From positions 1 to 7,004 of the forward strand of contig JAGGWM010000066.1 in assembly GCA_021157445.1 (NCBI GenBank): 7,004 bases of DNA. The letters run 5' to 3'. Position 1 is the first letter of the stretch. The number at the start of each line of letters is the position of its first letter. A program made the translations under genes and the position numbers. Source of the DNA: Thermococcus sp. Its GTDB lineage: Archaea > Methanobacteriota_B > Thermococci > Thermococcales > Thermococcaceae. The notes below the pieces were generated by a model. That model saw only the letters and a list, made by a program, of their open reading frames with translations, ran no database searches and had not been told where the DNA came from. Below are positions 1-6,237 of the stretch, piece by piece.

Positions 1-1157
1 GCACCTGTAGCAGTTAATGTCACAAACCAGTGTTCGTTGCCGTTTTTATCAACATATATGTGGAGCTTGTCATGGTGGATGTGTCCGCTCATGATGAGCT
101 TGATGTTGTACTTCTCGACATCTTGGAGGAACCTTCTTGCTATATCTTCAGTTGTCTTTTCTGGCCCCCCGATCCAGTAGTAGCTCACATACTGAGTTAA
201 GTTCTCCCACTCCTTGTCATCAAACGCCGTAAACCCCTCAATTCTTCCCCCAATCCATCCTTGTGGGGCGGAGTACCAGTAGGGATGGTGAACGATAACT
301 ATTGGGATTTTGTCTGGGTGCTCTTCAAGAACTTTCTCCATCCATTCGAGCTGGTTCATGTAAGGATGAGCTTCATCCCCATGGGAGTCCAGGGCTATAA
401 TAAGGAACTTCCCTATGGTGATGTAATAGTCGGTTGGCCCGATCAGTTTGGGGTAATAGTTTGGCGGGTCATCGTGGTTCCCTTTCACGATTATTGTTGG
501 TTTCCCAGCTGCGGTTGCCCTGGAAATTATATCAAACATCATTCTATATCCCTTGCTGTCCCCGGCGGTATCAACAACATCTCCGGTGTTTATTATAACA
601 TCAACCCTGTTATCCATGCTCCAGTAGGTATAAGCGCTATCCGTGGCAACGTAGCTGTGAAGTGGAACGATTATACCCCCATCACATAGCTCTTGTATTT
701 TCTTTATGTCCCTCTGGAAGTATTCTCCGCAGACGTAACCGAATTTAGTTCCGCTTGTGATGTGAGTATCACTTACATGTGCAATCCTAAGTACCTTGGG
801 ATATTCCTTAAGAACCCAGACTCCGTTGGGAATTGTGATTTCTCCTTTGTTTGACTTAACTTGGAGGAAATACACATCTGGAACGACATTTTCGGGTATT
901 TTGGCTTTTATTGTGTCTCCTTTCTCCAAAATTTCAAGTTCATATGGGCCATTCATGACTGAAACGATTGTGAGCTCTGTGATATCAACACCTTCTTGGG
1001 GCTGTATTTCTATTGTTTCTCCCGGAAGTGCTATAGCCGGAGCCCCGGGCATTGGCATCTTTAAAATATCTCCTGGAAGTGCCTCTGCACTTGCTGGGTT
1101 TACGTTAGTCAAGGACAAAGTGAGAAACGCCAGCAAAAACGCAAGTATTTGCCTCAT
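1..1157 (-). CDS. Secreted calcineurin-like metallophosphoesterase, partial (C-terminus beyond window start)
   Basis: The first 385 residues are present; the frame is still open at base 1. Residues 1 to about 24 form a signal peptide (MRQ, a hydrophobic stretch, then NPASA before E25), so the enzyme should act outside the membrane. Residues about 25-120 look like a beta-rich accessory domain. The catalytic domain starts near 122 and keeps all the metallophosphoesterase metal motifs: D130-T-H132, G192-D193, G226-N-H228-D, H290-H291 and G358-H-I-H361-H362. The family uses a dinuclear metal centre to hydrolyse phosphomono- or diesters; the substrate here is unknown. C143 and C158 could form a disulfide. 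The ATG start is supported by GGTGATC at 1160-1166. The gene follows DUF447 after 53 bp and may be read from the transporter operon or from its own weak promoter. The missing end may carry an anchoring signal, which cannot be seen here. Confidence 0.9.
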   Translation of the reverse strand, partial: MRQILAFLLAFLTLSLTNVNPASAEALPGDILKMPMPGAPAIALPGETIEIQPQEGVDITELTIVSVMNGPYELEILEKGDTIKAKIPENVVPDVYFLQVKSNKGEITIPNGVWVLKEYPKVLRIAHVSDTHITSGTKFGYVCGEYFQRDIKKIQELCDGGIIVPLHSYVATDSAYTYWSMDNRVDVIINTGDVVDTAGDSKGYRMMFDIISRATAAGKPTIIVKGNHDDPPNYYPKLIGPTDYYITIGKFLIIALDSHGDEAHPYMNQLEWMEKVLEEHPDKIPIVIVHHPYWYSAPQGWIGGRIEGFTAFDDKEWENLTQYVSYYWIGGPEKTTEDIARRFLQDVEKYNIKLIMSGHIHHDKLHIYVDKNGNEHWFVTLTATG

Positions 1158-1210
1158 GAGATCACCAAAATATTAGAGAGTTTCAAACATTAAAAAGGTT
1201 ATCACTTTTT
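1158..1210 (-). promoter_or_regulatory. Short gap before metallophosphoesterase: Shine-Dalgarno and possible weak promoter/terminator
   Basis: Read on the minus strand, the gap has an A6 run, then CCTTTTTAATG (about 1188-1198), then GGTGATCTC directly before the ATG. GGTGATC (1160-1166) is a perfect match to the archaeal anti-Shine-Dalgarno sequence. The TTTTTAAT stretch lies about 35 bases upstream of the start codon, where a TATA box would sit for a short leader, but it lacks a convincing BRE. Its T5 run could equally be a weak terminator for DUF447. The ribosome site is secure; the promoter or terminator reading is weak. Confidence 0.35.
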
Positions 1211-1813
1211 TCAGGGATTCCATCTTAGAGCTGCGGTTGCAAACCCCATAATCTTCTCTGCGAGTTCGCTTTCACCCCCAAGTTTTTTATAGAGCCGGTA
1301 ACTTTGCCAAATCTTGGAATAAAGCTTTTGAGATTCCCTTACATTTAATGATCTAGTTGCCACATACAATCTTGTTAGGTGTATGCCCATTTCCAGCAGG
1401 TAAAAATCCGCCCGGCTAATAGGTGGAAATAGCATTGGGCGCATGTTCTTATAGGTTGGAACCAATGAGCATTCCAAAACATGGGCTTTCCCTAATTTGT
1501 CTTTTATCTCTCTCTCAAGGAACTCCACCCTTCCCTCTATACTGGGAAGACCCTTTATTTTCTTAACGGGAATGGATTTTGCATCCTCAAATTCCACTTC
1601 AACTGGTAGGTTAAGAGCGGCTTTTACCAGTAGTTCAACGTCCCATGTTATATGAATTACCCCATAGGGATGATTCCTTATGTCGTTGGCGCTCTTACCT
1701 TCAAAAAGCCTGAAGTTCAATCTATTGTCTTTTCTAACAACTCCAACCGGGGTTATGTTTGACTTGGTTGCAAGAAGGACTTCGTAGACCTTTCCCTCTT
1801 TGAAAATTTCCAT
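1211..1813 (-). CDS. DUF447 family protein (FMN-binding split-barrel type)
   Basis: A 200-residue protein starting MEIFKEGKVYEVLLATKSN and ending in RWNP. The N-terminal pattern Y-E-V-x-L-A-T-x-S-N-x-x-P-V-G-V (about residues 10-25), followed by a G-K-S motif near 39-41, is what I expect of DUF447, an archaeal family with a flavin-reductase-like split beta-barrel. Flavin binding is known for that fold; the physiological reaction is not established, and I assign none. The second half (from about 130) is mainly helical and charged. There is no signal peptide or membrane segment, so it is cytoplasmic. It starts 25 bp after the ATPase gene with a G-rich but imperfect ribosome site (GGGGGTTGA, just upstream of the ATG), which suggests cotranscription with the importer. 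The family call rests on remembered pattern, not a search. Confidence 0.75.
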   Translation of the reverse strand: MEIFKEGKVYEVLLATKSNITPVGVVRKDNRLNFRLFEGKSANDIRNHPYGVIHITWDVELLVKAALNLPVEVEFEDAKSIPVKKIKGLPSIEGRVEFLEREIKDKLGKAHVLECSLVPTYKNMRPMLFPPISRADFYLLEMGIHLTRLYVATRSLNVRESQKLYSKIWQSYRLYKKLGGESELAEKIMGFATAALRWNP

Positions 1814-1838
1814 TGCTCAACCCCCAAAGGAAAAAGAA

Positions 1839-2903
1839 TTAAAGGTTTTGTTTGGGAAGCACGAGGACATCATTTCTCTCTATGTAGAACGTTACTTCTC
1901 CCTGCGGTCTTAGATGGGCAACGTCTTTATCGTTTATTGTTCTGGCGATTATTCTCTTTTCTCCAAACAGCCCAACTACCTCAATGAAAAATCCGTAGTA
2001 CTCTATAAGGTCGACCTTGCCCGTTATTGCCACCGCGTTTTCAATAGGATGCAGGCTGATGCGCTCTGGCCTTATGACTAGAACAACTTTGTCGTTGTTC
2101 TCCTTGTATGTTAGTCCATCAAGTCTGAAGTTTTCGAATTCAACCGTTACTTTATCTCCATCTCTCTCCACCACTTCAGCTGGAATTACATTGGTTTTGC
2201 CCATGAACGATGCAACAAACTCTGTTTTTGGTTTTTCGTATATTTCCTTTGGTGTGCCTACTTGCTCTACCTGTCCTATGTTCATCACGGCTATCCTATC
2301 GCTTATTGCCATCGCTTCTTCTTGATCGTGAGTGACGTATAGAACCGTGATTCCAAGCTCCCTCTGTATTCTTCTTATTTCCGATCTCATTTCCAACCTG
2401 AGTTTTGCATCCAGATTTGAGAGGGGTTCATCGAGCAGGAGTAGCTTTGGCTCTACTACAAGAGCTCTTGCTATGGCAACTCTCTGCTGCTGACCACCAC
2501 TAAGCTGTGTGGGGTATCTATCTTCATATCCCTGGAGTTTGACTAACTCAAGAACCCATTTCACTCTTTTTTCGATTTCCTGTTTGGGGAACTTTCTTAT
2601 TTTGAGCCCATAGGCGATGTTGTCGTAGACGCTCATGTGAGGCCATAATGCGTAGTTCTGGAAAACCAAAACTGCTCCCCTTTCACTTGAGCTTTTGTAG
2701 GTTACTTCTTCATCATCGAAGTACAGATGTCCTTCATCGGGAAAGTCCAAGCCGGCGATTATTCTCAATGTGGTTGATTTTCCACAGCCGCTTGGCCCAA
2801 GTAGTGTAAACAGCTCCCCGTGTTTTATGTGAAGATCGATACCCTTCAAGGCAACGGTTTCACCAAAAGTTTTCACTATGCCCTCAAGCTTGACTTCAAC
2901 CAT
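1839..2903 (-). CDS. ABC transporter ATP-binding protein (MalK/PotA/FbpC class)
   Basis: A 354-residue ATPase that hydrolyses ATP at the cytoplasmic face to drive the adjacent permease. All nucleotide-binding elements are intact: Walker A GPSGCGKST at 36-44, Q-loop glutamine at Q82 within FQNYALWPHMSV, signature LSGGQ at 134-138, Walker B LLLLDE at 154-159 with catalytic E159, D-loop SNLD, and switch histidine H192 in THDQEEA. Residues from about 235 to the end form the C-terminal TOBE/OB region typical of importers for sugars, polyamines, iron or phosphonate; RPERISLHP (about 279-287) is a usual landmark there. The length is normal for the class. The NALWPHMSV-type Q-loop region is common to PotA- and FbpC-like proteins and does not fix a substrate. 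It lies 9 bp after the permease stop, and its ribosome site overlaps that stop, so the two are translated from one message. Confidence 0.93.
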   Translation of the reverse strand: MVEVKLEGIVKTFGETVALKGIDLHIKHGELFTLLGPSGCGKSTTLRIIAGLDFPDEGHLYFDDEEVTYKSSSERGAVLVFQNYALWPHMSVYDNIAYGLKIRKFPKQEIEKRVKWVLELVKLQGYEDRYPTQLSGGQQQRVAIARALVVEPKLLLLDEPLSNLDAKLRLEMRSEIRRIQRELGITVLYVTHDQEEAMAISDRIAVMNIGQVEQVGTPKEIYEKPKTEFVASFMGKTNVIPAEVVERDGDKVTVEFENFRLDGLTYKENNDKVVLVIRPERISLHPIENAVAITGKVDLIEYYGFFIEVVGLFGEKRIIARTINDKDVAHLRPQGEVTFYIERNDVLVLPKQNL

Positions 2904-2906
2904 ATT

Positions 2907-2914
2907 CTCACCTC
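2907..2914 (-). promoter_or_regulatory. Shine-Dalgarno site of the ATPase, overlapping the permease stop codon
   Basis: GAGGTGAG on the minus strand lies 3 bases before the ATPase ATG (2901-2903) and shares bases with the permease TGA (2913-2915). The core GGTG-to-ATG spacing is 5 bases, the same as for the permease. This fixes the ATPase start and indicates that translation of the two genes is closely linked. Confidence 0.8.
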
Positions 2915-4757
2915 ATGTTAATCCAATGAAGGAGTACCTCTGCTTTGTAATAACGTTAACCACAACAATCGCGGTTATCTGCACTACTATCAACAAGACT
3001 CCCAACGCTGCTGCTATGTTTATACTACCCGCTGCAGACATTAAGACTTCTTTCATGAATGCTGTTATTGGTGCTTGTGCCATATTTATTGAACCAAGGG
3101 TTATTCCAACGCTCGTTTCGCTCATTGAATAGACAAAGCTTAACATTGCCCCACCAAAGACGTTCAGAGATATTAGTGGCATTAAAATTCCCGTTATTGT
3201 TTTCCATCTTGAGGCTCCGAGATTCATGGACGATTCTTCGAGGGACATATGAACCTGCTGCAGACCGGCATAAACGGACCTTGCTGCAAATGGGAGTCTC
3301 CTTATGGAGTAAGCGAGTATCAGTACCAATGCTGGGTTAAATCCATAAAGCGATGTTGGATTTAGCGGTGAATTCTCCGGGGTTACTGCTGAGAAGAAAT
3401 AGAAGTATCCCATTGCAACCACAATTCCCGGGACTGCAATTGGGAGTATCACTATGCTTTCTAGGATGGGACTTAGAACACCCTTGAATCTGCTTGTAGC
3501 GTAGGAGGAAGTTATTGAAAGGAGTACTATGAGGATTACAGCAGCTCCGGAATACGTAAGGCTGTTCACAATGAACCTCCTGACGTCGGGATTTAGTATC
3601 ATCTCTTTTACGTAGTCAATTGTGAACCCTTGTGGGAGGACTGTTGTAGTCCATCTTTCGGAGAAAGCAAGCATGATCACACCTAATTGCGGGAATATAG
3701 TGATTAACAATGCTGGAAGGAGAACCAAGTATATTAAGAGAGCCTGCCATGGTTTTGGATCACTTATTCTCGGCTTCCACCTTCCACCTTTGCTTAGCAT
3801 CGCATACTGCCTTAAGCTTACGTACTTTCTTATGCCAAGGAAAGCAATTATTGCTAGGGTCAACATTATTATTGAAAGAGCAGCTATTTCCGGGCTTCTC
3901 TCTCCAAGCCCATAGATGAACTTGCTGAATATCTGATAGGACATGAGTTTCTTCGCCAATGGATCTCCATGGAAGACAATTGGTGCTGCTAAGTCTTCAA
4001 GGCTGAAGATGAACACTAAAGTAGCTCCTGCAGCAATTCCGGGGAGGGCAAGGGGGAAGGTTACTGTTCTAAAGAGGTGAAATCCCCTGCTCCCGAGGTT
4101 TTCTGCCTGCTCCTCGAGGGTGGGGTCTATGTTGATAAAGCTTGCATAGGCATTCAAGTAGACAATCGGATAATAGGCCATAGATTGGGCTAAAACTACA
4201 CCGGCTAAACCATCTATCTTAATTCTAAACGGGAGTATGTGAAGGACTTCATGGAAAATATAATTTATCAGTCCAAATTCGCTAAACATCTGCTTTATGA
4301 CGTAAGCATTCACAAAGGGGGTTACCAGCAGTGGTATAAAAAGGGCAATTCTAAAGAGGTTCTTCCCTTTGAAGTTGTATCTCGCCATTACAAAGGCAAA
4401 GACAGTTCCCAAAATTGCTGTGAAGAGCGTTACTAATGCGGCAACAACGAGAGAGTTAAGCACAACTCCAAAATCTAAACCCCTGATTAGATACAAGCTT
4501 TCACCAGTGGAGGTTGTCAATTTTTGGGCAAATTCCCCGCGTGGAGGGATTTGGATATAGTAGGAGTTCATTAGTATGCTCTTAAACCAGTGAAGGGAAA
4601 TGTTCCCATCATACGTGAAAGCGATAAGCAACATAGACAAAACTGGCACTATTAAAAACACTATCAGATACAAGAGCGGAAAAATATAAGAGAAAGCGAC
4701 GAGGGGCTCAAACAATGGAGTCCCAAAAAGTCTTTCACTCCATTTGCTAACCTTCAT
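2913..4757 (-). CDS. ABC transporter permease, two transmembrane domains fused (iron/thiamine/phosphonate-type)
   Basis: A 614-residue integral membrane protein carrying two BPD_transp_1 permease domains in one chain, as in FbpB/ThiP-type importers. The first half spans about residues 20-312 and the second about 337-605, each with roughly six hydrophobic segments. Each half has the cytoplasmic EAA loop that contacts the ATPase: LEEQAENLGSRGFHLFRTV near 214-232 and LEESSMNLGASRWKTITG near 506-523, both with the conserved glycine. A charged linker (about 318-336, GGRWKPR) joins the halves. The start is the ATG at 4757. A longer open frame to 4811 would add 18 mostly basic residues that overlap the binding-protein gene, but GGAGGTG at 4763-4769 places the start at 4757. 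This ATG overlaps the binding-protein TGA by four bases (ATGA). It forms the channel for the solute delivered by the upstream lipoprotein; substrate not determined. Confidence 0.93.
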   Translation of the reverse strand: MKVSKWSERLFGTPLFEPLVAFSYIFPLLYLIVFLIVPVLSMLLIAFTYDGNISLHWFKSILMNSYYIQIPPRGEFAQKLTTSTGESLYLIRGLDFGVVLNSLVVAALVTLFTAILGTVFAFVMARYNFKGKNLFRIALFIPLLVTPFVNAYVIKQMFSEFGLINYIFHEVLHILPFRIKIDGLAGVVLAQSMAYYPIVYLNAYASFINIDPTLEEQAENLGSRGFHLFRTVTFPLALPGIAAGATLVFIFSLEDLAAPIVFHGDPLAKKLMSYQIFSKFIYGLGERSPEIAALSIIMLTLAIIAFLGIRKYVSLRQYAMLSKGGRWKPRISDPKPWQALLIYLVLLPALLITIFPQLGVIMLAFSERWTTTVLPQGFTIDYVKEMILNPDVRRFIVNSLTYSGAAVILIVLLSITSSYATSRFKGVLSPILESIVILPIAVPGIVVAMGYFYFFSAVTPENSPLNPTSLYGFNPALVLILAYSIRRLPFAARSVYAGLQQVHMSLEESSMNLGASRWKTITGILMPLISLNVFGGAMLSFVYSMSETSVGITLGSINMAQAPITAFMKEVLMSAAGSINIAAALGVLLIVVQITAIVVVNVITKQRYSFIGLT

Positions 4758-6145
4758 CCTTGCACCTCCGCGAGGACGCTTTGATATTTTTCTCTTGCAG
4801 CATCTCTCCATTCCTGCATTAGGGTGTCTCTAAACGAGGAATCCTTTGCAAGTCTGTCGTTGATTTTCTTTGCGTATTCCTCTGTTAAGGTCACAGTTTC
4901 TCCGGTGTCAGGGTCTTTGAATTTTACAGGCTCAAGGAGCTTAATTTTTAGCTCTTTGTACTTGTCCTCACTTATCTTTCCTTCCTTGTAGGCTTTTACT
5001 AATGACACCCATGCTCTATGAAGCTCTTGGTTTGCATCGACCAGTGTGGCCTTGAAGTAGAGCTGCATTGAGTTTACCGTTGCTAGGGCTTCGTTATCAT
5101 CAAATTCTATTCCCTGTGTCTTCAGGGCATTCTCATAGGCCTTCTTTAAGTCGGGTCTCTTTTGTCCTTCTGGGGTATCAAATACGCTTGGATTGACTGG
5201 TAGTCTGTTTATGTCTTCATCAAGCCATATCTTCTGTCCTTCTGTTAGAACCCAATAAATAAATGCCTGTGCGGCTTCTTTGTTTTGTGAATTCACAAGA
5301 AGGGCTATAGGATCACCGTTTATAATACTCTGGCCTTTCGGAATAATATATTCACAAGCGGGATTTAGCTTCATTGCGGTATATCCATAAAAGTCTATTG
5401 TGTTTCCAACGGCAATGTCCCCGGCAATTACGGCCTCTCTGACGGCATCACTGGCATCGTAGATCTTTGAGTTTGCTGCAATTAGTGTGAGAATCTTCCA
5501 TCCTTCGTCCCATCCAAAAGCCTGGAGAATTATTTGATAAATCCTTGTGTTTGAAGTACTCCTTGTTGGGTCGGCAATTCCCATTTGAGGTGGATCCATC
5601 GCAAATGTTTCGCTTGCTATCTCTTCCCATCTCTGAGGAACTGGAAGGTTCCATCTCTTAAGAACGTCGTGGTTTACGGTAAATCCAAACGAAGATAGGG
5701 CAGCTGCAATCCAGTATATCTTCCCGTCATTACCCTTCCTTACCATGGGCATTCCAGCAATTGTTTCTTGAATCTGAGTTCCAATGAGACCCAGAACCTT
5801 TTGATCCTCTATGGGGGCAAGGTAATTATTCTTGAAAAGGTCGTCAAAGAGTGTTGGACCGCCTCCCCATCCAACATCGGCTCCTTTTTCTATATAGGTC
5901 GGCCACAGTGACTCGGGAGCCTTTATGAACTTTATGTCCTTAATATTATACTGCTTTGCTATGTCGCTTTGGAGAAACATCTTCTTTGCCATTACTTGTA
6001 TAGTCACGTCGTGTCTTGTTAAAACGACAAGAGTTATTCCTTCTGTTTGTGTTCCCGTTTTAGTTTCCCCTCCTCCTATACATCCTGCGGCAACTACGCT
6101 GAACAACACAATGAACAAAATCGAAAGGCTCACAAGTTTTTTCAT
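4754..6145 (-). CDS. ABC transporter solute-binding lipoprotein (Fe(III)/thiamine/polyamine-binding superfamily)
   Basis: A 463-residue extracellular binding protein. The N-terminus MKKLVSLSILF...VVAAGC is a lipoprotein signal with the lipobox AAGC; C22 would be lipidated after cleavage, and a G/T-rich linker follows. The body resembles family 6/8 bacterial binding proteins: KGADVGWGGGPTLFDD (about 87-102), YWIAAALSSFGFTVN (about 144-158), an ADPTRSTSNTR segment (about 191-201) and DFYGYTAM (about 251-258). FbpA-type iron binders have an adjacent Tyr-Tyr pair; here there is Y253-x-Y255, so iron is not assured. Residues after about 330 form a charged, largely helical extension of some 130 residues, beyond the usual length for the family. 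It heads the importer operon, next to a promoter, and is followed by the permease with an ATGA overlap. An in-frame TTG at 6148 would add one residue; ATG at 6145 was preferred. The family call is firm and the ligand unknown. Confidence 0.9.
   Translation of the reverse strand: MKKLVSLSILFIVLFSVVAAGCIGGGETKTGTQTEGITLVVLTRHDVTIQVMAKKMFLQSDIAKQYNIKDIKFIKAPESLWPTYIEKGADVGWGGGPTLFDDLFKNNYLAPIEDQKVLGLIGTQIQETIAGMPMVRKGNDGKIYWIAAALSSFGFTVNHDVLKRWNLPVPQRWEEIASETFAMDPPQMGIADPTRSTSNTRIYQIILQAFGWDEGWKILTLIAANSKIYDASDAVREAVIAGDIAVGNTIDFYGYTAMKLNPACEYIIPKGQSIINGDPIALLVNSQNKEAAQAFIYWVLTEGQKIWLDEDINRLPVNPSVFDTPEGQKRPDLKKAYENALKTQGIEFDDNEALATVNSMQLYFKATLVDANQELHRAWVSLVKAYKEGKISEDKYKELKIKLLEPVKFKDPDTGETVTLTEEYAKKINDRLAKDSSFRDTLMQEWRDAAREKYQSVLAEVQG
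4763..4769 (-). promoter_or_regulatory. Shine-Dalgarno site that sets the permease start
   Basis: GGAGGTG on the minus strand, 5 bases before the ATG at 4757, is the strongest ribosome site in the window. It lies inside the last codons of the binding-protein gene and favours the 614-residue permease over an 18-residue longer reading. Confidence 0.85.
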
Positions 6146-6150
6146 CAATG

Positions 6151-6158
6151 CTCACCCC
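6151..6158 (-). promoter_or_regulatory. Shine-Dalgarno site of the binding protein
   Basis: GGGGTGAG on the minus strand precedes CATTG-ATG. From the core GGTG, the ATG at 6145 is 7 bases away and the in-frame TTG at 6148 is 4 bases away, whereas the permease and ATPase genes use 5. Spacing alone therefore does not settle the start; ATG is chosen because it is the commoner initiator. Confidence 0.65.
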
Positions 6159-6176
6159 TTTTGAAGTTCAGATGCC

Positions 6177-6192
6177 TATTTTTAAATTTTGT
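6177..6192 (-). promoter_or_regulatory. Archaeal promoter (BRE/TATA) of the importer operon
   Basis: On the minus strand, ACAAAA (6187-6192, BRE-like) runs into TTTAAAAATA (6177-6186, TATA-like). The TATA centre is near 6182, so with the usual spacing of about 25 bases transcription would begin near 6157-6161. That leaves a leader of roughly a dozen bases that just holds the Shine-Dalgarno site. No clear operator palindrome is visible around it. The assignment rests on position and composition only. Confidence 0.6.
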
Positions 6193-6195
6193 CAT

Positions 6196-6218
6196 AAAAA
6201 TGTTAAAAGTTTAAAAAA
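6196..6218 (-). terminator. T-rich terminator region after the CGP-CTERM gene
   Basis: Within 45 bases downstream of the TAG stop (6238-6240), the minus strand carries successive T runs: T6 at 6213-6218, T4 at 6205-6208 and T5 at 6196-6200. Archaeal RNA polymerase terminates on such oligo-T clusters without a hairpin, and I see no strong hairpin here. It would separate the upstream gene from the importer operon. Confidence 0.5.
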
Positions 6219-6237
6219 GAAAGGGAAAGATGCAAGG

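Noticed and set aside
261..689. Open plus-strand frame of 142 codons
   Set aside because: It lies wholly antisense to the metallophosphoesterase catalytic domain, has biased W/I/V/P/N composition expected of an antisense shadow, and matches no family I know.
2017..2325. Plus-strand frame within the ATPase gene
   Set aside because: It is antisense to the conserved TOBE and H-loop region of the ATPase, with serine/threonine-rich shadow composition.
4758..4811. Longer permease start at 4811
   Set aside because: The extra 18 residues are unlike a permease N-terminus, and the strong GGAGGTG site at 4763-4769 points to the ATG at 4757.
6177..6237. Possible small RNA or riboswitch ahead of the importer
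   Set aside because: The predicted leader is only about a dozen bases long, too short for a riboswitch, and the A/T-rich spacer shows no conserved stem structure.
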